10,572 bases of DNA from Verrucomicrobia bacterium UBA1731 (lineage in GTDB: Bacteria > Verrucomicrobiota > Kiritimatiellia > RFP12 > UBA1067): positions 9,273-19,844 of the forward strand of contig DCIH01000019.1 in the NCBI GenBank assembly GCA_002317575.1. The letters are read 5' to 3'. The notes beneath the pieces are model-generated. The model did no database searches. It was not told the origin of the DNA and saw only the letters and a program-made list of their open reading frames with translations. Both the position numbers and the translations under genes were made by a program. This document shows, piece by piece, positions 1 through 6,453 of the stretch. Positions within the stretch are counted from its first letter, which is position 1, and each line of letters begins with the position of its first letter.

Positions 1-1160
1 GAATGCGGCTGCACCGTGTTGTACGCGCGGGCGAGACGCGTGATGGAGTCAAGCAAGATCACCACGTCGCGGCCGTTTTCGACCTGACGACGCGACATCT
101 CAATCACCATCTCGGCGACATTCACATGATGCTGCGGTTCTTCGTCGAAGGTGGAGGAAAGGACCATCGCCTTCGTGTTGCGCTGCATGTCCGTCACTTC
201 TTCGGGACGCTCGTCGATCAAGAGCACGATCAGCATCGCGTCCGGATGGTTGGCCGTGATGGCGTTCGCCATCTTCTGGAGGAGGACGGTCTTGCCCACG
301 CGCGGCGGGGCCACGATGAGACCGCGCTGACCGAAGCCGATCGGCGTGAAAATGTCGACGACGCGCGTCGCGACTTCGTTCGGCGCCGTCTCCAGCACGA
401 TGCGGCGCGTCGGGAACGTGGGCACGAGGTTCTCGAAATGGACGATGCGCGCCGCTTCGCTCGGCGTCTTTCCGTTCACGGTGACGACGCCGCCCAGGCC
501 GAAGAGACGGTCCTTGTCGCGCGGGTCGCGGAGCGGCCCCTCAACGGTGTCGCCGGGACGGAGCGCATGGCGGCGGATCTGCTGCTGCGGCACAAACACA
601 TCCTCGGGACACGCCAGGAAGTTCGTCTTCGCGCTGCGCAGATAGCCGAAGCCGTCCTTCATCACCTCCAGGCATCCGGACGCCATCACGGCGCCGCCGC
701 GCTGGAGATAGCTGCGGATCGCGTTGAAGATGATCTCGTGGCGCTTCATGGCGCCCAGGTCTTCGGCGTTGGCGTCCGGCCACATCTTCTGGACGATGGT
801 GGCGTTGTCCCAGGAATGGATGTCCGCCAGCTTGTACTCGGGCAGGTTCGGGTCGCGCGGCACGGGCGGCGGGGGCGGCTGCCCGTTGTTCTGCGAATTG
901 TTGCCGCCATTGCGGTTCTTGTTCTTCCAGCGGTCGCGGCCGTTGTTCTTCCACCGGTTCCCCTGCTGATTTCCCTGCTGATTGCCGTTCGGGTGCGGCT
1001 GTTGCCGGTTCGGGGCGCTCTGCTCGCCCGGGACGGGTTCGGACGATTCCGCGGCGGGAGCCGAGGGAGACATTGCAAGCGCAGAATCCACGGCCACTTG
1101 AGCGGGCGCTTCGGGGTTGGACGTTTCGGCTTGTTTCTTTTCTTGTTCCATGATTTTCAT
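1..1160 (-). CDS. rho: Transcription termination factor Rho, 5' part, cut by the left window edge
   Basis: Rho is the hexameric RNA-dependent ATPase/helicase that ends transcription in the cytoplasm. About 386 residues are present before the window edge; the rest of the ATPase domain is missing only because the window stops. Visible in order: an Asn/Gln/Pro-rich N-terminal extension (residues 1-106), the Rho N-terminal helical region (about 107-155), the cold-shock-like RNA-binding domain with DGFGYLR (169-175), the Walker A motif APPRVGKT (284-291), LIDERPEEVTDMQR (314-327) and the Walker B region VILLDSITRLARAYN (367-381). Compared with E. coli Rho the same motifs sit about 106 residues later, so the extra length is N-terminal. 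I chose ATG at 1160 because an in-frame TAA lies at 1178-1176; ATG at 1151 is an alternative. Neither has a clear Shine-Dalgarno sequence. It lies 47 bases downstream of coaE on the same strand. Confidence 0.96.
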   Translation of the reverse strand, partial: MKIMEQEKKQAETSNPEAPAQVAVDSALAMSPSAPAAESSEPVPGEQSAPNRQQPHPNGNQQGNQQGNRWKNNGRDRWKNKNRNGGNNSQNNGQPPPPPVPRDPNLPEYKLADIHSWDNATIVQKMWPDANAEDLGAMKRHEIIFNAIRSYLQRGGAVMASGCLEVMKDGFGYLRSAKTNFLACPEDVFVPQQQIRRHALRPGDTVEGPLRDPRDKDRLFGLGGVVTVNGKTPSEAARIVHFENLVPTFPTRRIVLETAPNEVATRVVDIFTPIGFGQRGLIVAPPRVGKTVLLQKMANAITANHPDAMLIVLLIDERPEEVTDMQRNTKAMVLSSTFDEEPQHHVNVAEMVIEMSRRQVENGRDVVILLDSITRLARAYNTVQPH

Positions 1161-1189
1161 CTTTGGTTTTGCGATTTACGATCTGACTC

Positions 1190-1205
1190 ACGCGGAGACG
1201 CGGAG
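1190..1205. repeat. Tandem 8-bp duplication in the coaE-rho gap
   Basis: The octamer ACGCGGAG occurs twice head to tail (1190-1197 and 1198-1205) in the 47-base gap between the coaE stop and the rho start. On the transcribed strand it reads CTCCGCGTCTCCGCGT. The gap otherwise holds an A-rich stretch just before the rho ATG and no clear promoter or terminator. The copy is visible directly; whether it belongs to a dispersed repeat family is unknown from this window. Confidence 0.6.
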
Positions 1206-1207
1206 AT

Positions 1208-1762
1208 TTATGCATTGTGAAGCGGCGAGGGCGCCGCTTCTCCTGTAAGGAATCGCTTGGCGAACGCCTTTGCCTTCTCCCTCAATTCCTCTGCGGTGCC
1301 GTTGTTTTCGATCACATAATCGGCGCGCGCCGCCTTTTCGGCCACGGGCATTTGCGCGGCCAGGCGCGCGCGCGCGTCACGTTCCGACAAACCGCGCGTC
1401 GCCATCAGGCGCGCGAGTTGATTTTCGGGCGTGGACGCAAGACACGCGATGAAATCGAAATCGGTTTCCCAGCCGGCCTCGTACACGAGCGGCACGACGG
1501 CGATGACGGGGCGGGCCGCCCGGTGGTCGGCCCCCACCAGCGCATTGAGGCGCATGCGTATCTGCGGCCAGAGACGCGCCTCATGCGCCTTGCGCGCCGC
1601 GGGATCGGCGAACAGGACCGGCGCGAGCCGGGCCCGCTCTTCCGCAGGAACCAGTTCGTGCACGAGATCGTCGGCATCGACGGAATCGACGCCGAAATCC
1701 TTGAGATGGCGCGCGAACAGGGACTTGCCGCACGCGATCCCGCCTGTGAGGCAGATGCGCAT
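1208..1762 (-). CDS. coaE: Dephospho-CoA kinase
   Basis: CoaE phosphorylates the 3'-hydroxyl of the ribose of dephospho-CoA with ATP, the last step of coenzyme A synthesis, in the cytoplasm. The 184-residue protein, slightly short for a family usually near 200, starts with the family pattern MRICLTGGIACGKS, whose P-loop GGIACGKS is at residues 7-14. It also has the DADDLVHEL segment (about 29-37), the VPLVYEAGW segment matching the family PLLFE motif, and the C-terminal R-x3-Q and ADYVIENNG motifs. I chose ATG at 1762 because it gives the usual N-terminus. An in-frame TTG at 1783 would add seven residues (MRTRIQY) and place a strong hairpin inside the coding region. No Shine-Dalgarno sequence is visible. 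The gene lies between the secretin gene (51-base gap) and rho (47-base gap), as a housekeeping gene probably unrelated to the pilus-like system. Confidence 0.95.
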   Translation of the reverse strand: MRICLTGGIACGKSLFARHLKDFGVDSVDADDLVHELVPAEERARLAPVLFADPAARKAHEARLWPQIRMRLNALVGADHRAARPVIAVVPLVYEAGWETDFDFIACLASTPENQLARLMATRGLSERDARARLAAQMPVAEKAARADYVIENNGTAEELREKAKAFAKRFLTGEAAPSPLHNA

Positions 1763-1771
1763 GTATTGAAT

Positions 1772-1805
1772 GCGGGTCCGCAAGGACCCGCCTGGACTTC
1801 GTCCA
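1772..1805 (-). other. Two adjacent perfect hairpins between the secretin gene and coaE
   Basis: On the transcribed strand, GGACGAAGTCC lies within a 5-bp stem with a GAA loop (1805-1793). One base later comes an 8-bp perfect stem GCGGGTCC/GGACCCGC with a TTGC loop (1791-1772). Both arms are exact. The second hairpin ends nine bases before the coaE ATG and is followed by ATTCAATAC, not a T run, so it does not look like a classical intrinsic terminator. It could attenuate, stabilise the secretin mRNA 3' end, or affect coaE translation. The structure is seen; the role is inferred. Confidence 0.5.
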
Positions 1806-1813
1806 ACGGCCGA

Positions 1814-4800
1814 TCAGGGCTCCGGCGCGGGCGCGATGGGCGCACCGTCCGTGGCGCTGCTGATGTCGTCGCCCGTGCCCATGGACACCTGGCGACCGCG
1901 CGGATCGACGAGCCGCGCCGTGACGAAGATGAGCAAATTGCGCTTGTTGGAGTACTCGCTGCGGCTCCGGAAGAACCGGCCGATCCACGGAATGTCGCCG
2001 AGGAACGGGATCTTGTCCTCCATCGACTTGCGCTCTTCCGTGATCAAGCCGCCCATCACCACCGTGGCGCCGTTGTAGATGGACATGTGCGTCTCGATTG
2101 AGCGCATCTTGAAGAACGGCTGCTCCATCGGCACATTGTAGTACGCCATGTCGCTCGAACCGTTCGCGTTCTGCAGCGCGGTCGTCGCGGCGTCCATGGC
2201 CTGGGACGCGAACATCTCCTGCAGGGCCTGGGTCATCTGCATGTTCATCGACGTAAAGAGGGCCGCGATGTCGGTGAAGATGCCGGTGATGGCGGACGTA
2301 TCGCCGCCCGCGTTCGCGGAATACGGGATCTTCATGCCGTAGTTGTGCCACTCGGGCTCGGAGACGACCTGCGGGTGGAGGTCAAGGTTGATCATCTGGC
2401 CTTCCGCCGACACGGTCGGCGTGACCTGCAGGATGACGCCCACTTCGCGCGTCTCGAAGTTCTGCGGCTCCACCACGGCGAGCGGCTGCGAAGGCGAACT
2501 GTTGGACGACGAGCTGTTGCCGGAAGAGGAGGAGCTCGACACCGTCACGTCGTAGTCCTGCGGATAGCGGTATTCCGTGACGACCTTGATGATGGCTTCC
2601 TCGCCCGTGCGGGTGACGACCTTCGGCGCGGACAGAAGGTCCGTATCGCTGCGCTGCGAAAGCATGTGCAGGATCATCGACAGATCTGCGCTGCCGAAGA
2701 AGGCGTTGACCTTCATGAACTTGTCGTTCGTGCTGTTGCCCTGACCGGAAATCGGATTGCCCTGCGTGGAAAGGTAGCGCATGCCCGTCGAATACGCCGT
2801 ACCGTCCACGGCATTGACGCCGACCGAGCGGCCGTCCCCGGTCTGAGTCCAAGCGGTCGCCGTCTGGCCGCCCGCAGGCTCGGTGGTGACGGTAGTGAGG
2901 ACACCACCAGCGTTTCCGGTGGCTTTCGTCGTCGTCGCCATCGTGGTGTTGTCGTATGTGGTGACCTCGCTCCAATTTCCGCCCTTGATACCCAACACCT
3001 TGCCGAGCTTGTCGTTGATGCCCAACGTATAGTCGGAATTCAGCAGCCATTCGAAGCCGAGGGAGTTGAGGTCTTCCTGCGAGACCTCCACGAAGCGCGT
3101 TTCGATCTCGATCAAGACGGGCGTCACATTGAGTTCGCTCAGCGCCTGCTCGAGCTTGGAGAGGTTGTCTTCCGTGTTCGTCACGCGGAGCTTGCCGATC
3201 GTCTTGATGTACACGATGCGGGCGTTCTTGGGCCATTCCACGCCCATGAGGCGGAAGAAGTTCTTCCAACTCGTCTCCTGGTCGGCCTCTTCCTCGTCGT
3301 CCTTGCCGCCGTTGAAGTTGGCGCCGCCCTTCAGGTCCTGGACTTCGCTCGCGGCGCCGCTCATGCGCTCGGCGAAGTTCTCCGTGACATTGTAGGAACG
3401 GGTGACCAGATCGTCCGTCGTCATGTCCTTGGGCATCAGCATGACCACCGGGCCTTGGACCTTGAACTTGAAGCCGGTGACGTCGCACACGAGCTTGAGG
3501 GCGTTCCACAGGGAGACATTGGCCGCGGACATCGGCGGGATGAGCGGCAGCGGACTCTGCTGCTCGCCGCCCGCAGCGTCGTCGCCAGCGCCAGCCGCGA
3601 ACGAGTTGTCATCTTCCGCGGCGGCCTCGCCGGCCTTCGCGAAAAGCTGCGTGCCGGGATTGAGCACGAAGTTGAATCCGCGCTGGTCGATCGGGATCTC
3701 GGGCTTGTCGTAGTCGCGCGACGCGTCGCGGAAATAATCCACCGCGTCGCCCAGCGTCGCCGGCGGCTTGAAGGAGATCGACGGCAGGATCATCTCCTGC
3801 ATGCGCTTCTCGATGGCCTGCTCCTGCGAGCGGACGGGATCCTGATCCAGCGGCGTCTTGGCGGTGACCGCGTCGGCGCCCTTGAGCTCGGCGGCGTTGA
3901 CGGCGTAGACCGGCCGCCAGGCGGCGCCCACATCGGCGATCATGCCGCGGCGCGTGGCCTCGCGTTCCTTGTCCAGGATGATTTCACGGCGACGCTCGAT
4001 GCGCTTGCGCAACGCCAGCGCCTCCTTGTTGTAGGGATCGTACCGGATCACCAGCTCGCACTCTTCGAGCGCCTTGTCGAGCTTGGCGATGGAAAGGTAT
4101 TGGGCCGCACTGCGCAGGCGCTTCCGCAACATGTCGCGATCGGTCTTGTAATCTTCGTCGTTGCGGGCGTGGGAAACGTCGGCCAGGTCCTTTTCGAGGT
4201 TCTCGGCGTCATCGCGTTCGAGGGCGATCAGCAACGCGCCCGCGCGCGGATGGCGCAGGTTGCGGGCGTCGTCGGCAAGCTTCTTCGCCTTGACGCGATC
4301 ACCCTGGAGCAATGCCTGCTTGGCGCTCTGGAAACGCGCCTCCGCACGCCCCGTCGCGCATTCCTTCTTGAGGTCGACGGAGCCGGGACGGTCGTTCAGA
4401 TGCTTCTCGGCCAGCGTGTACTGCACGTAGGCGACATCCCAATCGCGGCCTTCCATCGCCCGACGGGCCTCTTCCAGCTCGCGCTGCGCCTGGGCGTCCA
4501 ACGCCGCGCGGCGCAGCTCCTCGTTGGCCATCAGCTCGCTGACGAGTTCGTCGTCGTCCGCCGCGGCGTCCTTTGCCGCCGCGCTGGCGGCGGCCGCCTG
4601 GGACTTTTCGATCTCGGCCTTCACGTCGGCCATCGTCGCTTCGGCGGCTTTCTCCGCCGCGGCGTCGCCCGACTTCTTATCTTCGGCGACTTCTTCCTGC
4701 TTCTCTTCCTCCGCCTCTTCCTGGGCCTCCTCTTCCGCAGGGGCTTCCTCGGCTTCGGCGATCTCTTCCTTCTTCTCTTCCTTCGCCTCTTCTTCCGCAG

Positions 4801-5218
4801 GAGCTTCCTCGGCCTCGGCGACTTCTTCCTTCGCCTCTTCCTTCTTCTCCTCCTTCGCCTCTTCCACAGGGGCCTCCTCGGCTTCGGCGACTTCTTCCTT
4901 CTTCTCTTCCTTCGCCTCTTCTTCTGCAGGAACTTCCTCGGCCTCGGCGACTTCTTCCTTCTTCTCTTCCTTCGCCGCCTCTTCCGCAGGAGCTTCCTCG
5001 GCTTCGGCGACTTCTTCCTTCGCCTCTTCCTTCGCCGCCTCCTTCTTCTCCGCCGTCGCCTTAGACTCCTGGGCGGCGGGTTTGGCGGCAGCCGTTCCCT
5101 TGTCCGACTCAAGATTGTTCAGCAAATCGTCGAGATCGCCTTGCGCATAGGCACCAAAGGAGAGCGCGGTCGCCACGCCCAAAAGGCCCAAAAAAACAGG
5201 TCGAATGTTTATTCTCAT
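1814..5218 (-). CDS. Outer-membrane secretin, Amuc_1098-like / PilQ position, with acidic repeats and TPR-like region
   Basis: This 1134-residue exported protein is predicted to form the outer-membrane ring of a type II/IV-type system. Residues 1-26 are a signal peptide ending GAYAQ. Residues about 52-182 are a Glu/Lys/Ala region with five imperfect 20-24-residue repeats. Residues about 240-415 are helical and TPR-like (for example EECELVIRYDPYNKEALALRKR). Residues about 485-610 look like a secretin N-domain (LGDAVDYFRDAS, WNALKLVCDVTGFKF). The secretin domain follows: VLIEIETRFVEVS (701-713), LLSAPKVVTRTGEEA (861-875), FETREVGVILQVTPTV (921-936) and the family signature GGLITEERKSMEDKIPFLGD (1056-1075), then IPWIGRFF. 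Thr-rich (about 745-800), Ser-rich (893-910) and helical Met-rich (about 965-1030) stretches look like extra segments. The start has an AAGGAG site at eight bases' distance. The gene sits 53 bases after the Amuc_1099-like gene, in the pilQ slot. The secretin call is certain; the Amuc_1098 relation is by domain order and synteny. Confidence 0.95.
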   Translation of the reverse strand: MRINIRPVFLGLLGVATALSFGAYAQGDLDDLLNNLESDKGTAAAKPAAQESKATAEKKEAAKEEAKEEVAEAEEAPAEEAAKEEKKEEVAEAEEVPAEEEAKEEKKEEVAEAEEAPVEEAKEEKKEEAKEEVAEAEEAPAEEEAKEEKKEEIAEAEEAPAEEEAQEEAEEEKQEEVAEDKKSGDAAAEKAAEATMADVKAEIEKSQAAAASAAAKDAAADDDELVSELMANEELRRAALDAQAQRELEEARRAMEGRDWDVAYVQYTLAEKHLNDRPGSVDLKKECATGRAEARFQSAKQALLQGDRVKAKKLADDARNLRHPRAGALLIALERDDAENLEKDLADVSHARNDEDYKTDRDMLRKRLRSAAQYLSIAKLDKALEECELVIRYDPYNKEALALRKRIERRREIILDKEREATRRGMIADVGAAWRPVYAVNAAELKGADAVTAKTPLDQDPVRSQEQAIEKRMQEMILPSISFKPPATLGDAVDYFRDASRDYDKPEIPIDQRGFNFVLNPGTQLFAKAGEAAAEDDNSFAAGAGDDAAGGEQQSPLPLIPPMSAANVSLWNALKLVCDVTGFKFKVQGPVVMLMPKDMTTDDLVTRSYNVTENFAERMSGAASEVQDLKGGANFNGGKDDEEEADQETSWKNFFRLMGVEWPKNARIVYIKTIGKLRVTNTEDNLSKLEQALSELNVTPVLIEIETRFVEVSQEDLNSLGFEWLLNSDYTLGINDKLGKVLGIKGGNWSEVTTYDNTTMATTTKATGNAGGVLTTVTTEPAGGQTATAWTQTGDGRSVGVNAVDGTAYSTGMRYLSTQGNPISGQGNSTNDKFMKVNAFFGSADLSMILHMLSQRSDTDLLSAPKVVTRTGEEAIIKVVTEYRYPQDYDVTVSSSSSSGNSSSSNSSPSQPLAVVEPQNFETREVGVILQVTPTVSAEGQMINLDLHPQVVSEPEWHNYGMKIPYSANAGGDTSAITGIFTDIAALFTSMNMQMTQALQEMFASQAMDAATTALQNANGSSDMAYYNVPMEQPFFKMRSIETHMSIYNGATVVMGGLITEERKSMEDKIPFLGDIPWIGRFFRSRSEYSNKRNLLIFVTARLVDPRGRQVSMGTGDDISSATDGAPIAPAPEP
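4697..5017 (-). repeat. Imperfect tandem repeats of about 60 bp encoding a Glu/Lys/Ala-rich region of the secretin
   Basis: Residues 68-174 of the secretin contain five consecutive units beginning EEVAEAEEAPAEE and ending AKEEKK or a variant. Most are 20 residues (60 bp); the third and fifth are lengthened by a few residues. The coding strand is strongly purine-biased, which is why the opposite strand also stays open in this stretch. The repeats are in frame and inside a gene, so this is protein low complexity, not a CRISPR or intergenic array. Confidence 0.9.
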
Positions 5219-5224
5219 TGAGAA

Positions 5225-5240
5225 TACTCCTTAACGAGTA
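5225..5240 (-). promoter_or_regulatory. Shine-Dalgarno site of the secretin gene inside a small inverted repeat
   Basis: AAGGAG at 5232-5227 lies eight bases before the ATG at 5218 and supports that start. It is partly within a 5-bp inverted repeat TACTC-GTTAAG-GAGTA (5240-5225), extendable by one G-U pair, so the site could be partly masked in RNA. The surrounding 53-base gap (5219-5271) is the most AT-rich spot between the pilus-like genes. It holds a TATGAT hexamer but no well-spaced -35 box, so I do not call a promoter. Confidence 0.55.
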
Positions 5241-5271
5241 CGGGGTATCATACACTATTGACGGCAATAAA

Positions 5272-6453
5272 TCAAGGCTTTCGAAGCTCCCTGCTCTTTT
5301 TCAGGAGCAGATCCTCGATCGTCACGGTCGGCGCCGCCGCGGTTCCGCCGAACGAGACGATTCTGTATTTCCGGTTGTACAGCGCGATTTCGTCGCCGGG
5401 CGTGACCGTGAACTTCTTTCCGCCGCCGCGGCTGAACGCCAGATCCACATGCAGATCGACGGCCACGTTCTTCTGGTTGATGCGCAGCGACAACGTCTTG
5501 CCGTCCTCTTTCCGCTTCAATTGAACAACGGAGGCGTCGACCTTCTTCGTCAGTTTTTTGCCGGCGCCCTTGACGCCCGTGTCGGCGCCCTTGATGGCGA
5601 CCTCGTCGAACTTCTGCTCGTACGACATCGGTATGAAACCCGTCCGGACGGACTTCTTGGGGTCGCGCTCGTCCTTCTTGCCGATCTCCTCGCCCACGAG
5701 GACGCGGTAAACCTCGCCTTTCTGTCCGTATGCACCTTTTTTGCTGGGGTCGCGGAACGTCAACCGATAGGTCGTTTCCGCGCGATTGGTCGGATTCGGC
5801 ACGGGGCTGGCCGCTTCGAAGAAGAACGGCAGGCGGGTCTCCGTGACTTCGCTTGCGACGGACAATGCGTCAAGGTAGTCCGGATGGGCGTTCGCGTCCG
5901 TCGGATCCGTGTTCGCCTGGAATTCCTCCATGTTCGTGAACCCGTCGCCGTCCTTGTCCTTGCCAGCATCGGTGGGATCCTTGGGATTCAACCCGTATTT
6001 CTTCTCCCAGTCGTTCGGCAGGCCGTCATGGTCGGTGTCCAGGTCGATCTTCACGAACGTCGGCTGCTTGGCGCCGCAGAACGGACATGTCTCGGCGCCC
6101 TGCGGGATGGGATTTCCGCACGGATTGATGCCCTTCTCGGAAGGATCGACCATGCAGATGACGCGGCGCTCGCTGGCGAGGAAGTTGGCCTTCTTGGGGT
6201 CGAGGTCCTTCAACGTGGGCGGATTCCGCGCCGTTTTGAACACATGGACGAGAAGCGACATGTTCGCACGCTCCACGCCTTCGTGGGCCGGCTTGCGCGC
6301 ACGGATCTGCATCTCGCATTCCTGCCGGCCGTCCTCGACGGACTCCGATATCTTTCCGAAGGAAAACACTATGACGCCCACCAGCGCGGCGATGCCGCCG
6401 CACGCGATGAGGTAGTCCCAGTGCTCGACCAGGAAGTTCTTCTTCGCCGCCAT
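5272..6453 (-). CDS. Amuc_1099-like pilus-system protein (PilP position) with zinc-ribbon and calcium-loop motifs
   Basis: A 393-residue protein with a short basic N-terminus and one membrane segment (about residues 13-33), so most of it is predicted to be periplasmic. Four cysteines, C100, C112, C123 and C126, form a C-x11-C-x10-C-x2-C pattern ending CPFCGAKQP, typical of zinc ribbons. Two EF-hand or thrombospondin-type-3-like loops follow: DTDHDGLPNDWE (139-150) and DKDGDGFTNMEE (166-177), each with acidic residues at loop positions 1, 3, 5 and 12. The C-terminus (about 304-381) is beta-rich with TPGDEIALYNRKYRIVS and could be a PilP/GspC-type domain; this is inference. The gene overlaps the upstream stop by one base (TAATG), with AAGGAGGT inside the upstream gene's last codons. 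It lies directly before the secretin gene, the usual place of a PilP partner. Family assignment rests on synteny and architecture; biochemical function is unknown. Confidence 0.8.
   Translation of the reverse strand: MAAKKNFLVEHWDYLIACGGIAALVGVIVFSFGKISESVEDGRQECEMQIRARKPAHEGVERANMSLLVHVFKTARNPPTLKDLDPKKANFLASERRVICMVDPSEKGINPCGNPIPQGAETCPFCGAKQPTFVKIDLDTDHDGLPNDWEKKYGLNPKDPTDAGKDKDGDGFTNMEEFQANTDPTDANAHPDYLDALSVASEVTETRLPFFFEAASPVPNPTNRAETTYRLTFRDPSKKGAYGQKGEVYRVLVGEEIGKKDERDPKKSVRTGFIPMSYEQKFDEVAIKGADTGVKGAGKKLTKKVDASVVQLKRKEDGKTLSLRINQKNVAVDLHVDLAFSRGGGKKFTVTPGDEIALYNRKYRIVSFGGTAAAPTVTIEDLLLKKSRELRKP

Noticed and set aside
1763..1783. TTG start for coaE at 1783
   Set aside because: It adds seven residues not typical of the family, while the ATG at 1762 gives the standard MRICLTGGI start.
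1772..1791. Intrinsic terminator after the secretin gene
   Set aside because: The hairpin is strong but the transcribed strand continues ATTCAATAC without a T run and reaches coaE within nine bases.
3..2101. Long plus-strand frames opposite rho and coaE
   Set aside because: They have no recognisable motif and lie fully opposite genes with clear family motifs.
4697..5017. CRISPR-like array from regularly spaced repeats
   Set aside because: The units are contiguous and in frame, without distinct spacers, and encode a protein repeat.
4524..5150. A Ser/Phe-rich plus-strand protein with repeats (SSFFSSFASS type)
   Set aside because: It is the complement of the Glu/Lys repeat region of the secretin and shows no start context or domain of its own.
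2345..5221. A 958-codon open frame on the plus strand opposite the secretin gene
   Set aside because: It is the antisense shadow of a GC-rich gene. Its translation is Arg/Leu/His-rich with no domain, while the minus frame has a signal peptide and secretin signature.
5241..5271. Promoter for the secretin gene (TATGAT hexamer)
   Set aside because: No -35 hexamer lies at a normal distance; the nearest TTGCCG is only nine bases away. Evidence is too weak.
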